The notes under the pieces were generated by a model. The model saw only the letters and a list, made by a program, of their open reading frames with translations. It was not told the DNA's origin and made no database searches. Position numbers and translations under genes: made by a program. From Salvia splendens (lineage: Eukaryota; Streptophyta; Magnoliopsida; Lamiales; Lamiaceae), in the NCBI RefSeq assembly GCF_004379255.2, contig NC_056040.1, positions 28,362,852-28,426,851 of the forward strand: a stretch of 64,000 nt of DNA, read 5' to 3'. Shown in pieces: positions 10,901 through 22,290 of this stretch. Each line of letters begins with the position of its first letter. Within the stretch, counting starts at the first letter, position 1.

Positions 10901-11823
10901 AATTACCAACCCAACCAAAACCCCCAGTATAACCATCACCAAGGACCAAATCAGTCCCAATATCCTAACATGTCGAGGAGATCTATGGAGGACATGATGG
11001 GAGAATTGCTCGCTTCGCAGCAAAGTCCAATAATGAAGTAGTGCAGGGGATGCAGCAGAATGCCCAGAATGAGCATAAGGCGAACATAGACATGATGAAT
11101 AGGCATTTGGCTCAGCTGGCGAGTTCAATGGGTGAAATGAAGGGAAATTCAGGAAAACTCCCATCTACAGTCCATGTTCCTGAAAAGGCAAACGTGAGCA
11201 AGGTCACATTGCGGTCCGATACTGCCTACGAGGGACCCCAACCGAAGAAGCCCAATGGAGAGCCTAGTGGGACAAATATTCTAAAGGACGTCGTCTCGGA
11301 GGGAGAGCTCAACAGACCTCTACCTCGGATGCAGGATCCATTCTTTTTGGATAAAGCACCATTGGAAAAGAATGAAACAAAAGGCGCACTGCCCAGGAGA
11401 GACCCTCCTAAGGAAACGGAACCCACAAAGGAGGCTCCAGCCCAGAATGTACCCAAGGAAAACTCCGAGAAGGGTGTTGAAGGACAGATTGAAGAGGCGA
11501 AAGGAAAAAAACCATTCCCTTACCGTTTCGTGACCAAGAGGAAGAAGGAAAACCCAGTGGATTACATGTCAATTTTTGGGAAGCTGGATGTCACCATACC
11601 ATTCCTCCAAGCCGTGAAGCTACCCCCGCTTGGAAAATTTATCAAAGAATTCATAGCCGGGAAAGCCCAGAAGGATGGAAAGATCGTGGTGGAAGGGATA
11701 GCGTCAGCAATTGTGCAGGAAAATCTACCGCCCAAGAGAGCTGACCCAGGTATGTTCACTTTGCCTATAACTATAGGAGACGCAAAAATCGAGCATGCAA
11801 TGTGTGATCTGGAGCTTCTATAA
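7972..11823 (+). pseudogene. Athila-like gag (nucleocapsid precursor), broken
   Basis: One frame starts at 7972 and carries stops at 8173, 8191, 8200, 8356 and 8848. The gag core is clear at 8395-8850: VVKEEANTWFMRLPPDSI, WADFKSAFLGEFFP, then a basic segment. An N/Q-rich linker follows (NQNQNQ..., 9130-9170). An LTR (9207-10585) interrupts it. The N/Q-rich stretch resumes about 10590-10990, and the frame reopens at 11041 (QGMQQNAQNEHKANIDMM). The last part (11560-11800) holds the conserved FGKLDVTIPFLQAVKLPP segment that in Athila precedes the protease. No CCHC zinc knuckle is seen, as is usual in this clade. Structural protein forming the retroelement particle; this copy is dead. Confidence 0.82.
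9207..10585 (+). mobile_element. solo LTR inside gag (about 1.38 kb)
   Basis: Gag coding sequence (..CCAACCGTGGG) breaks into non-coding DNA starting TGTCAAACACAG and ending AATAGTGCATCA. After this, gag-like N/Q-rich coding resumes. TG..CA ends, a TATAAATAC box near 9657 and the absence of any internal domain fit a solo LTR. I do not see a 5-bp target duplication (GTGGG versus ATCTA), so flanking rearrangement is possible. A related phrase (TCTTGCATGTCTCAATCGGAG) appears near 51100. Confidence 0.6.
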
Positions 11824-12600
11824 ATGTTATGCCATTGTCAGTATATAATTGACTGAAGGGAGTAACGTTATCGAGCACTAGGGTATTAATCCAACTGGCT
11901 GATAGGTCATACATAAATCTGAGGGTGTGCTAGAAAATGTGTTGGTGAGAGTGCATGATTTTACTTATCCTGCTGACTTTTATGTGATCAAGATGAGTGA
12001 GTCTGAAGCTAGAGAGTCTAGTGGTATTTTGCTAGGGAGACCATTTTTTAGAACAACCAAGACAATCGTGGACATGGCTGAAGGTACAATTTGCATCGAT
12101 TTTCATGGAAAGAAATTCACATTTGATATCAATGAGGCCATGAAAAAGCCTATCGATTCTGAAAATCTATGCTACGTTGATGTAATTGACCCCCTAGTCC
12201 AAGATTTTCTTGAGACCGAATTATTGCAGGAAAAGCTCCAAGCGTTGGATGTGTTTGAGCAGGCTGATGTAGAAGCGGCTGCATGGTGCGATCTGATCAG
12301 TAGCCAAGGGTAAACTGACGAAGAGATAGAAGGAGCAATTAAGGACTTCTGCCAGAAATCCGAATTTATTGGAGCCGCATGGGCTAAGCTACCGGTCAGC
12401 ATAGATGAATTTTTAGATGGAGAGTTAGAGAAGGAAGGGGATGCTGCAAGGAACCCTCTACCAGCAGACACACTTCCCCCACAAGTTGAGTTGAAGAAAC
12501 TACCAACAACACTGAAGTATGCTTTCTTAGGGAAGGAAAACTCGTACCCGGTGATCATTAGCGGCAGCCTGACGAAAGAACAAGAAGCAAAAGAGCAATT
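11770..12600 (+). pseudogene. Athila-like aspartic protease and linker region
   Basis: The active-site region follows IEHAMCDL at about 11790. A one-base loss in front of the GAS motif shifts the frame, and stops follow in the flap region. Downstream at 11927-12313 the frame is again good: ENVLVRVHDFTYPADFYVIK, GILLGRPFFRTTKTIVD and FDINEAMKKP, the conserved second half of Athila-type protease. An acidic linker leads towards RT. Processes the Gag-Pol polyprotein in live elements; inactive here. Confidence 0.78.
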
Positions 12601-12618
12601 GGATGGAGCCTTACAGAT

Positions 12619-14097
12619 TTGGTGGGAATAAGCCCCGACGTCTGCATGCATCATATCAGGCTAGAAGAAGGGGCGAAAGCACATCGAGACTCACAGAGGA
12701 AGGTAAATCCCGATATGCAGGAGGAAATATTGAAGGAAATCTTAAAGTTGCTGTCATTAGGGATTATCTACTCGGTACCCGATAGAGAGTGGGTCAGCCC
12801 TGTCCACATGGTTCCCAAGAAGTCCGGGATTCAAGTAGTTCAAATGAAAGGAATGAGCTGATACCAACAAGGCTAGTCACTGGTTGGCGAATGTGCATAG
12901 ACTACCGCAAGTTGAACGCCGCAACCAGGAAAGACCACTTCCCCCTACCGTTCATCGATCAGATGTTGGAGCGACTGGCAGGGAAGAAGTACTTTTGTTT
13001 TTTGGATGGGTACAACGAGTATTTTCAAATCTACGTGAACCCTGAAGACTAGGATAAGACCACCTTCACCTGCCCATTTGGAACCTACGCATACAGACGC
13101 ATGTCGTTCGGTCTTTACAACGCTTCAGGAACATTCCAAAGATGCATGATGAGCATATTTTCTGATCTGATCGAGGAGTGCATAGAGATATTCATGGACG
13201 ACTTTACAGTGTACGAAGATTCTTTCAACTCATGCCTTCATCATTTGGATGTAGTCTTGGAGAGATGTCAAGCAAAGAGCCTAGTCTTGAATTTTGAGAA
13301 GTGTCATTTTATGGTCACAAAGGGCATCGTCCTAGGGCATGTGGTGTCAGAGAGAGGTATCCAGGTGGATCAAGCCAAAGTGGACATCATTTCCAAACTA
13401 CCTTTCCCTACTGACCAGAAGGAAATAAGGGGTTTTCTGGGGCATGCAGGATTTTATCAACGATTTATAAAAGACTTTGCCAAAAACGCCCAGCCCCTTA
13501 CCAGACTTCTTCAAAACGAAGTGGAATTCAATTTTGATGAACAGTGCAAGGCTGCTTTCAACCTCCTCAAAGAAAAGCTGGTATCTGTACCAATTATTCG
13601 GGCTCCTGACTGGGATCATCCGTTCGAAATGATGTGTGATGCCAGTGATTACGCGATGGAAGCTGTTCTGGGTCAGAAGATCGACGGGAAAAGGTATGTA
13701 ATTTTCTACGCGTCTAAAACTTTGAATCAAGCTCAAAGGAATTATGATACCACTGAGAAGGAGAAGGTATGTAATTATGTTAGCCGTGGTGTATTCATTC
13801 GAGAAGTTTCGGCAGTACTTGTTGCGATCCAAGGTCATCGTTTATACTGACCATGCAGCCATTAAGTATCTAGTTACCAAGAAAGAATCCAAACCCCACT
13901 TAATCCGATGGGTACTCCTGTTACAAGAGTTCGATTGGGAGGTAGAAGACAATAAAGGGGTCGAAAACAAAGTTGCGGATCATTTGAGCAGGATAGTGCA
14001 AGATGGGAGCAGCGAGGAAGTACGAGATCGATTTCCTGAGGGAAACTTGTGTGAAGTGATTTTCGCCTCCAGAAAAAAATTGACTAGGAAGAAGTGA
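12619..14097 (+). pseudogene. Athila-like reverse transcriptase and RNase H
   Basis: The RT pieces are in order: REWVSPVHMVPKKSGI (12790), TGWRMCIDYRKLNAATRKDH (12885), FCFLDGYNEYFQI (13000), a TAG stop at 13050, then TTFTCPFGTYAYRRMSFGL, the catalytic FMDD box (13195) with LEKCHFM-like and GHVVSERGI motifs, and KRFIKDFA-like connection. RNase H follows from 13590 (MMCDASDYAM) through TDHAAIKYL and NKVADHLSR (13850-13995). At least two frameshifts (near 12860 and 13760) and the stop break the frame. The family is unambiguous. Confidence 0.88.
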
Positions 14098-14099
14098 TG

Positions 14100-15465
14100 A
14101 AGCTTACTGGCCAGGATGTGACAGAAAAAAGGAAAAGAAAAAGTAGGGCAGGAGCCATGGTATGCGGACCTAGCCAACTACTTAGTTTCAGGAGAGCTTC
14201 TAGAAGTGTCGAACGTCACCAAAGCTCAAAGAATGAAGATCAAAAGTGAAGCAAAATACTACTTTTGGGACGACCCATACCTTTGGAGGGTAGGAGCCGA
14301 TCAAGTGATAAGAAGATGCGTTCCTGACTAGGAGCAGAGGGAGGTGCTAATACATTGCCACTCCTTAGCATGTGGAGGACATTTCGGTCCCAAGAAGACG
14401 GCAAGGAAGATTCTGGACAGCGGTTTTTATTGGCCAACCCTAAACAGAGATGCCTACGCATTCTGTAGAAGTTCTGAGCGTTGTCAACTGACCGGTGGGA
14501 TCTCTGCACGAGATGAAATGCCACAAATACCGGTCATTGTTTGTGAGTTGTTCGACATATGAGGAACGGACTTCATGGGTCCTTTTCCCTCGTCTTATGG
14601 GAACTTGTATATCTTAGTCGCAGTTGACTACGTCTCCAAGTGGGTAGAAGCCAAGGCCACAAGTACGTGTGAGGCGAAGGAGTTAGCCAAGTTTCTCAAG
14701 AGTAACATTTTCAGTCGGTTCGGAGTACCAAGGGCCATCATATCCGATCAGGGAACCCATTTCTATAACCGCACTATCGAAGCCTTGATGAAGAAGTACA
14801 GTGTGCACCATAGGTTATCTAGCCCCTACTACCCGCAAGCAAACGGTCAAGCGGAGATCTCTAACCGAGAGATAAAGAAGATTCTGGAGAAAACGGTCAA
14901 CCCTTCTAGAAAGGACTGGAGCATGAGGTTAGAGGATGCTCTATGGGCTTATCGGACAGCCTACAAAACTCCCATAGGAATGTCTCCATACAGAATCGTT
15001 TTCGGGAATATGTGCCACTTACCAGTTGGGATTGAGCACCGAGCATACTGGGCAGTACAACAAGTAAATGTGGATGCTACAGCCTGTGAAGAGGAAAGGA
15101 AGCTACAGCTACAAAAGTTAGAAGAACTTAGATTGGAATAATTTGATTCAGCCATGTGATATAAGGAGAGAACTAAATTATGGCACGACAGAAATCTAAG
15201 GACCAAGGACCTCCATGTTGGCCAGAAAGTACTACTCTTCCAGTCGAGACTGAAGCTAATGCCTGGGAAGCTCAAGTCAAAGTGGACAGGACCCTATAAC
15301 ATAACCGCACTCCGTTCTAATGGAGCAGTGGAGATTTCAGGGAGTATTCCTAACTCTGAACCTTTTATCGTAAATGGACATAGGCTGAAAGTGTTTAGGG
15401 AGAATAGTGATGTGGGTGTAGTGGATGAGATCCCACTGCAACCACATACTAAGGTTGCATACTGA
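14100..15465 (+). pseudogene. Athila-like integrase
   Basis: The zinc-binding region at 14344-14520 keeps HCH...H then CxxC-like (FCRSSERCQL). The DDE core begins [14 protein letters not shown] just after a TGA at 14560, continues [15 protein letters not shown] and [19 protein letters not shown] (catalytic D, D, E present), then [20 protein letters not shown]. The C-terminal part at 15259-15465 (PGKLKSKWTGPYNI, VNGHRLKVF) lacks a chromodomain, supporting the Athila/Tat side of Ty3 rather than chromoviruses. Stops at 14329, 14560 and 15139 and a frame change make it inactive. Confidence 0.88.
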
Positions 15466-16085
15466 CCGGAAGGATAGGATTTGGAATTCCACTGGGCTAG
15501 TCTCTTTTGAGCGAAGTTTGCACATACTGGCCAAATAGAATTCCAAATCTCCTAAGGGAAATGTAAATATTGTAAATATGTGGTAGTTAATTAAATCTCT
15601 GCATGCAATTAAAATTAAAATCCAAAAAAATATTTTTCAGTCCTTAAAAATTTAATCTGGAGTACGTACTGACCACCAGAATGCCGTTTTGGTGAAACTC
15701 TCAATTTTATTTAAGTGTCCTTTTTACTTTGTTACTAATCTAGGAAAATATAGGGGGAAATCATTAAGAGACGAAATTTGAATTTGGGGGACTTGTTGCA
15801 GCTTTGCAGGCGGACAGCGACTGGGAAGACGCGTGTGAAGAAAAAGATGTACGACGTCCAATCAGGAGGCAGAGCTCTCAACCGTCTCTCACACAAATTG
15901 ACGCCAACCTGGAAACCGCTCATAGCCGGTTACAAACCCTCAACTACCCATTCTACTCTCATATCCAAACCGTCTCTCCCCTTTCATCTCACAAACCCTC
16001 ACCTGCAATTCTCTCTTCCAAAATTTCCGCCGTCATCCACAGAAACCAACACCTATATTACCACCAGAAATCATCGATTTAAGCC
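15466..16085 (+). other. spacer between pol and the 3' ORF
   Basis: Non-coding. From 15780 the sequence is less AT-rich and may be the 5' leader of the next ORF, but I find no splice or promoter signal I would defend. Confidence 0.4.
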
Positions 16086-18973
16086 ATGGGAAAAAAGAAA
16101 TGGGCAAAGAAACAAAACGGTGAGAAAGCCCCTTCAACCCGCAGGGAAGAAACCCCAGAATCGCATCCTTTACTGGGAGAGCGGCCGCCGAACCCGCAAC
16201 CACAGGAGCCGATTCCTCAGGCTTCGGCGATGGTTTATTTGAACGCACTGGCACAGTTCCTCAGACAGCAGGACCCGAACAGAGATTTGCCGACTGCATT
16301 GGCAGGTTTCAGCCAAGTCGGGGGTAAATCGAGCACAACCGGAGAAGCCCCGGCAGAAACTGCAGCAGAACCGATCGTGCAGCCCACAGTACAACCACCC
16401 ACTTCCATTCCGATTTCCTCAGCAATTCCACCAAAAAGGGAATCTTCCTCGGTGACCACACCGCCAGAGCCCTCGGAACCCTCTCAAACTCCACAACAAA
16501 GCGACTCGATGGATATTGACCCCATCTCCGCCTATTACGACTCTGACCCAGGGGAGCGTGCAGAAGGGAGAAGGAAAGAGCAGAAGAGTCGGGAGGGAGG
16601 AGATGAACCAGAGAGGACGCCGGTAGCGGAGTCTACCCCTCAAGAAATGGCGAGGGAGGAGATAGATCTGAATGAAACCGCCAGAAAGCAATGCCTTATG
16701 ACCGATGAGGAATTTGAAGCGCTTTTGAGCGAAGTGACTCGGATGGACGATGACACTGCCACGATGGCTGAGGGTCTGGACCTCGCATCACGGGTAGTAG
16801 GAGAGGGTGGACAAGCTAGTACAAGGTACGATCCAGAAGGCCCAGCCCATCAGCCAGAAGAAGAGGTGGAAGAGAGGCAAACCGGAGAACGAGTACCACA
16901 GTCAATGACTCCCCAGCCAGACGCAGGGGAGAGTGATACGCATATTAATCAGGAGGAGACAGTAGCAAGAACAGAGGTACCAGAACCAGTGGCACCTCCA
17001 GTGATAAAATCGAAGGCCGTCAAGCGGAAGTTGGTGTTGAGGGACGATCTCAAGGCAGTACGACCAAAACCGAAGAGAGTATCGTAGAGATGCCTAGGAA
17101 AATGGGGATCCAGCAAGACGAAGGCGAACACAGCAGCAGATCCAGTGGAAGTTTTAAGTGAAGAGGACAGGACTACTCCTACAAAACCTGGGGATGAGTT
17201 CTTACCGGCTACTAACCTGGAGGATGCCCAGAGGGAAGCTGAAGTGGTCTCACCAACGCTGAGTGACCAGGGAGATGAGACTAAACAGGTGGTTGAGGGT
17301 CTGGACCTCGCATCTGAGTCAGTGGGTCACGTCGAGCCAAGAGATGATAGTGCACATATTCGCGTAGAGACCCGCCCTACTGCCCAGGACCAGCCTTCAA
17401 CACAAGCTGAGAAGAAACCGGAAGACAAGCATGATAGTGATGAGGACAGGTACCAAGAAGAGAGGAAACGAAAGGGGAAAGCCCTTGTTACAAGGAAACC
17501 AAGCAGCAAGAAGCAACGCACAGTGAACATAGGCATCGTCATCACAGACCCAGCTCAGAGAACCCCACCGCACCGTCAGGAGACAGACGACAGCGACTAC
17601 GCTGCCAGTGAAGATTCGGACTCCGACAGTGATATCTCCCTGGAGGACGAGGAGGACAGAGAATAACAGCTTCCACTGAACCATCGGGAAGTGGTACATC
17701 CCCCCGTTGGAGAGATTGAAGTATAGACGTTGGACAGTGGACCTCACTGATGAGCTGGTGGAGGAGATGAAGCTATTCGACTCCAAAAAGCTCCAAGATG
17801 CTTTCGATAACAAGGATGACGGGAGCAAGCAAGTTAAGTGTGGAAAGGTACTTCATTTCCCTCCCCTCGATGAGTTGGACGCCTGTGAACCTTTTTTATC
17901 TTATGTGCGTGCGTTAGGATTTTATTGGTTATTGGAGAATGGGGATCCGAATATCCCTATTAGGCTAGCGAATGAGTTTTTCACTACTTTCAGATTTAGG
18001 GTCACCTCAGACTTGGATGAGGAGTCAATAAGTTTTAGGTTGTTTGGAGGTGAGATAAGCATGAGTTTGATTGAGTGGACAGTAAGATTGGGGATGTGTA
18101 GTCTGGAGGAGGCCATAGGGCCGGAGTGGAGTAGCAGGGAACGGGGAATTCCCCGCAGGAACGTCGATTTTGAGCCACATGAGGCATGGGAAGAATTAAC
18201 TCACCCGGCCGTTGGGCAGTTTTCATCTACTATCTCCCGCTCCATCCACTTCAACAACCCGATATCAACTTGCTGGGACAATCGAATTCGGTCGTCCGAA
18301 CATCAATGACAGAGCTATACCTCCTTTGGTGCGCCAAGCGCGGGAGGAAAATACATCTGGGATTCTGGACAGCTTACCAATGCCATCTCATTGCCACCCA
18401 TCCTGCGAGAAACCTCTCCCTCTGCCATATCTTGGGAACATTCGTCAAAAACACATCATCATCTCGGAGGCTGAAGACTTATCCCCCCTAACCATGGTGG
18501 ACATTCCTGGTCTGTTTGATACACCATTCTTTGTCCGAACGAATACTGTTTACATGAGGCAGGGAGTACCGTGTTTCTACGCGATGGGGGAAGAAACTAT
18601 TCCGACCGGGAGAGTTGCAGCGAGCTAGGGAACACAAGCTCAAACGCAGAGGCATGAGAGATTGGAGAAAGCAGTGGAGGAGCTAGCGGAGGCAAATCGC
18701 CAAGCTAGGGCGGAGTTAAATCGCCTGACAAGTGTAATGGAAGGAATTCTGAAGGAGTTAGCGACAGGGAAGTTAGTATGAGGAGTTGGAACGAGTGGCC
18801 ACGGAAGCCAGACTGATGAACCAAGAGTACCAGAGAAAGAAGAAGCCGAGACAGAAGAAGAAGCAGCAGAACAGGCAGAATCTAAGGGAAGCGAATCCGA
18901 GTCCGAGAGAGAGGAGTCAGAAGAACCACCTGCACCAACCCCTGCCCCGCGGAGGAGCAGGAGAAACATGTGA
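16086..18973 (+). pseudogene. post-pol ORF of the Athila-like element (transposon ORF-1-like domain)
   Basis: The start at 16086 (MGKKKWAKKQ) opens 333 residues, rich in P, E, S and T with basic ends. After TAG at 17085 the same style continues at 17145-17666 and ends in an acidic run. EGLDLAS occurs in both pieces (about 16770 and 17296), an internal duplication. From 17707 a folded domain appears: LSYVRALGFYWLL, ANEFFTTFRFRV, SFRLFGGEISMSLIEW..LGM. This resembles the plant-retrotransposon domain known from Athila ORF-1 (FF..F.F then FRLxGxxxSxSxxxxxxxLG). The end (about 18630-18970) reads as a heptad-rich coiled coil (RLEKAVEELAEANRQARAEL) and a Glu/Ser tail. No transmembrane segment is obvious. 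Its role in live elements is unknown to me. Confidence 0.7.
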
Positions 18974-20751
18974 CCACCACCCCACCTGACTAGTTAGTTT
19001 TATTTTTCTTTTCAGTTTTAGTTTTCGTATTTTATTTGTTTTTCTAGTGCTTTTAGGTAGTATAATATGTGAGTAAACCCTATTCATAACACTTAGACTA
19101 TTCAATAGTCTAAGTGTGAGAAGTACGGGGTTTACTACTTTAACGCATGTGTTTGTGTTTATGTTGTTTTCTTTTCGTGTGCATGTTAACTCACACTTAG
19201 CCTACTGCGTAGCCTAAGTGTGAGGAGTTTTTGTATATATGTGTTTGTTTTTGTTGAGCTCTGTTTAGGTTTAAAACTCTCCCACTTAGCCTATTGCGTA
19301 GTCTAAGTGTGAGAAGTTTTTAGTATCAGCATATGTTTTCTTGTTTGGTATGTCTGTGTGTCAATCATACTAGCCATTACCTTTTCCACTTCACAGCCTT
19401 ATCTGAGGGCGGACACTTGTGAAGTGGGAGGGGGATGCAATGGCCAGTATGACATATGTGTATATTGTAGTCTGTGTTTAGTGTTTGTGTAGTGTTTTTC
19501 TAGGTCTAGTTTTGTTGATTGGGCTTAAAACTCAACTGTCTCGAGCTGACGGTGAGGGGAATTGAATGAGATAAGACATACTGGAAAATGGAAACCACCC
19601 CCTTAGTATCTCCTAGTCAGTATAAATGATGCGAGTATGAGAGAAAAGCCCATCTTTAGAGCCAAATACAAAAGCCCTCTTTAAATGTGAGTTAAAAGCC
19701 TAAAGTGCAACCACTTTCCACCAATTCGGAAAAGAAAAGAGTGGCTACCACAAGATGCCTAGGGTAGAGTGACCGCGTGTAGCAAGACTGAAGGCAGTAG
19801 GAAACCCCCCCCCTCAAAACCATCTTTAGAACCTTTTTTCCAGCCATGTCTACACCCATATATAACCCCCTAGCCACTGGGACTGTGTGTGCGAGGGATA
19901 AGGCAAATAGGCAACTGGCCAGAAGGACAGACAAGAAGAAGACCAATTGGAGGAAAAAAAAAGAAGAGGCTAGGAGAAAAACAAACAGGGAGTCATTCCA
20001 GGTCCAAAAAGATAAGACGGAATAAGGGTGGCGAAGCCACAGAAGAGAAGGAGAAAAATGTGAAGAAAATGGTCGAAAACACTTGACCACACAAAAAAGA
20101 TAAGAAGGAATAAGGGTGGCGAAGCCATAAGATGCTACTGACCAGTTGGAGACCAATATCAGAAAATGTCCAGCCAAGAGAAGTAACAGCCAAAGATTCA
20201 AATGCACACAGTTCTCCCACATCAAAATAAATAGTAGTTTTGAGCCTTAGAGCCTTAGGAACATCCACCCCAAACACTACAAACCAATAGCCCCGTTACA
20301 ACCTTAAAGACCTTTAGGAGCTGCACGTGAAATCCGAGTCCAAAGCATCCGTGGTTCAGCGCTATGAGATAATACAGTCCTAACATCCCCGGTGAGGAAT
20401 GAGTGACAGAGAGAATCTGGTGTTAGGCCGCGAGTTTGGGTGATCTTGACGAGCAGATGTACTGACTGGGAAGGAAAAGGGGGGCGGCGGAAGTTCAAGG
20501 CGGTCTAAGGCCGGATTGCACCTGATCCCAAGGGGAGGGATGGTTGAAAATATAGCCCGATTAATGTGTTTAAGTGTTTCTTTTGTCTTTTATGTGTGTT
20601 TGTCTTTGTTTATGTATTTTTCTTTGCGTCATAGTTTAGAGTCTAAGTTAGAATAGAGTCGGTCAGGGGTGTAACCAGGCTAGAATTCGACTTATTTCTT
20701 TTTGTTTGTTCTTCACGCTTGAGGACAAGCATGTGGTAAGTGTGAGCAGTT
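18974..20751 (+). other. 3' non-coding region of the Athila-like element
   Basis: A long untranslated region between the last ORF and the 3' LTR. It holds four stem-loops (19090-19427), a direct repeat of about 35 bp sharing GGAATAAGGGTGGCGAAGCC (about 20004-20040 and 20093-20130) and, at the LTR border, GAGGACAAGCATGTGG then TAAGTGTGAGCAGT immediately before TGATA. The last is in the position of the polypurine tract but is a poor purine run. Minus-strand ORFs of up to 177 codons here have no recognisable domain. Confidence 0.6.
19090..19427. repeat. four spaced stem-loops, each followed by a purine run
   Basis: Stem-loops at 19090-19116, 19192-19222, 19283-19309 and 19386-19427. The first three share CACTTAG...CTAAGTG stems; the first is a near-perfect 27-base palindrome. 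The fourth pairs CCACTTCACA with TGTGAAGTGG. Each is followed by GAGAAG, GAGGAG, GAGAAG or GAGGGGG. The motif CTAAGTGTGAG(A/G)AG resembles the sequence immediately before the 3' LTR. Confidence 0.75.
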
Positions 20752-22267
20752 TGATAACTCGTATTCTAGGCCTTGGTTACTGGTCAGTATAACTTGCATA
20801 ATTGGAATATATCTGCAAAACAGTTGCTAAAGTGTGCAGGGAAAGTGTTCTAGTCAGTATGGAAAGGCTCGGACAACTCAGGTGAAAAGGGCATCAGAAT
20901 GTTGCTATACTGACCAGTATGCATGCCAAAAAGGCTCGAGATGGAGAAGAAGGATTGCTGGAAAGATCAGCCACAAGTAAGGGCAAAAGGGTCATTTCGC
21001 GAAGAGAGTCTACCCTAAAAATCAATGGCAGACCTCCCTATAAAAGGAAGCCACTTGGAGAGAGGAAAAGGATCATCAACTTTGAGAAACCTTCACACTT
21101 AGTTAGAATTCTCTCTCGGTAGATCTGTTCCTACAGCCTCGTCCTTCATATTTTCGTTCCTCGCCACAGCCATGGTCACCTGAGTTCATCAGTCTATCGG
21201 AGATCCACCGTCCTTCGTTCCAGCCAGTTTGTTGCGTAGTGATAGCAGTTCCATCGCCCGGAGTGGCAAAACAATCTTTATTTGCTTTCTTAGTTAATCG
21301 CACTTTGTTTTCTTACGTTGGATCGGTTACATTTTTTATATTTGCTTACTTTGAAGTCTTAGTTGTGATCCAAACGTTTTATGATATGAAGTCATTTTTG
21401 TGCATCGGTTCCTGTTTGATTCTGTTTCTTTCTGCCTAGATAGCGTAGATCTAGTTGTTACGGTAATTTTCAAGTGTTGCGAGCATGTTTTCATTTCCGA
21501 ATTGATAGATCTGAGTTCATGAGTTTAGATAGCTGTTAGATTTTAGATCTGAAATGGTTAAGTGTGAAAGCCTAGTTTACGTGATTTCTGCCACCTTGCA
21601 TGTCACCCAGTAAGCGTAATTTCAGTTTCGTTAGTTTAATCCTTTGATTTGGAGTTTAGATTGTAGATCTGTTCTTGTGGAGTTTGTTAACCTGAATTTC
21701 TCGTTCATGTAATCTGAGTTGTTCGATTTGTGTTCATACTTGTTGCAGAAGACAATGTCCACATCCAAATTTGGGACCACTTTTACTTTTTAGTTACTTT
21801 TTGCTTTTGTCCTTTACTTTTCTCTACTTTTTCTGCTGGTACCCTACAGATCTGTCAGCCTAGTCACCTAACTACCACTTATTCTCTGATATGTCGTTTC
21901 GCCTTTTATAGTAACCCCGTACCTCCCACATAATTTCTGAAACATAATGTTCCATACTCTCACGTACACAGCTGCTTATCAATCATCTTTCACCTCTCCT
22001 AGTCAGTAGAGTACCATCATTAATTTCCAGTCTAGTTAGAATCTCAACCCAAAGCGTGGTAGCTAACCAACCCTTCCAGAATATCACCACAATTTCCAAA
22101 GCGCATTCTTCTCTGTGGGATTCAACCCTTACCTCCACTATACTAATCAGTAGAAGTGGGTTGAGGAATTTCTTTGATAGCCAGGTTCAGGCTTAGCTGG
22201 GGTTTCCATCCTAATCAGTAGGATACATCCTTGCTTTAACGACACCTGCACAAACCTGCATCTATCA
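20752..22267 (+). repeat. 3' LTR of the Athila-like element
   Basis: A complete LTR of 1516 bp, TGATAACTCG..CATCTATCA, flanked on the right by ATCAT. It matches the 5' LTR with scattered substitutions and one short insertion (ATACATCCTTGCTTTA near 22222). It provides the uninterrupted reference that reveals the hAT insertion in the 5' copy. Confidence 0.95.
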
Positions 22268-22290
22268 ATCATCATTACTTTGTTTCCATT

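Larger units (their letters stand above)
4358..22267 (+). mobile_element. Athila-like Ty3 LTR retrotransposon with nested insertions
   Basis: LTRs begin TGATA and end TATCA. The 3' LTR is 20752-22267 (1516 bp); the 5' LTR is 4358-7865, the same sequence interrupted by a hAT element. A perfect 5-bp target-site duplication ATCAT flanks the element (4353-4357 and 22268-22272). Just inside the 5' LTR is an Athila-type primer-binding site (7868-7885). The order is gag, protease, reverse transcriptase, RNase H, integrase, then a long extra ORF and a non-coding 3' region, which fits the non-chromodomain Athila/Tat clade. The internal region contains a further LTR (9207-10585) inside gag. The coding region is full of stops and indels, while the LTRs remain close to each other. 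It landed in an AAA ATPase gene copy. Confidence 0.92.
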
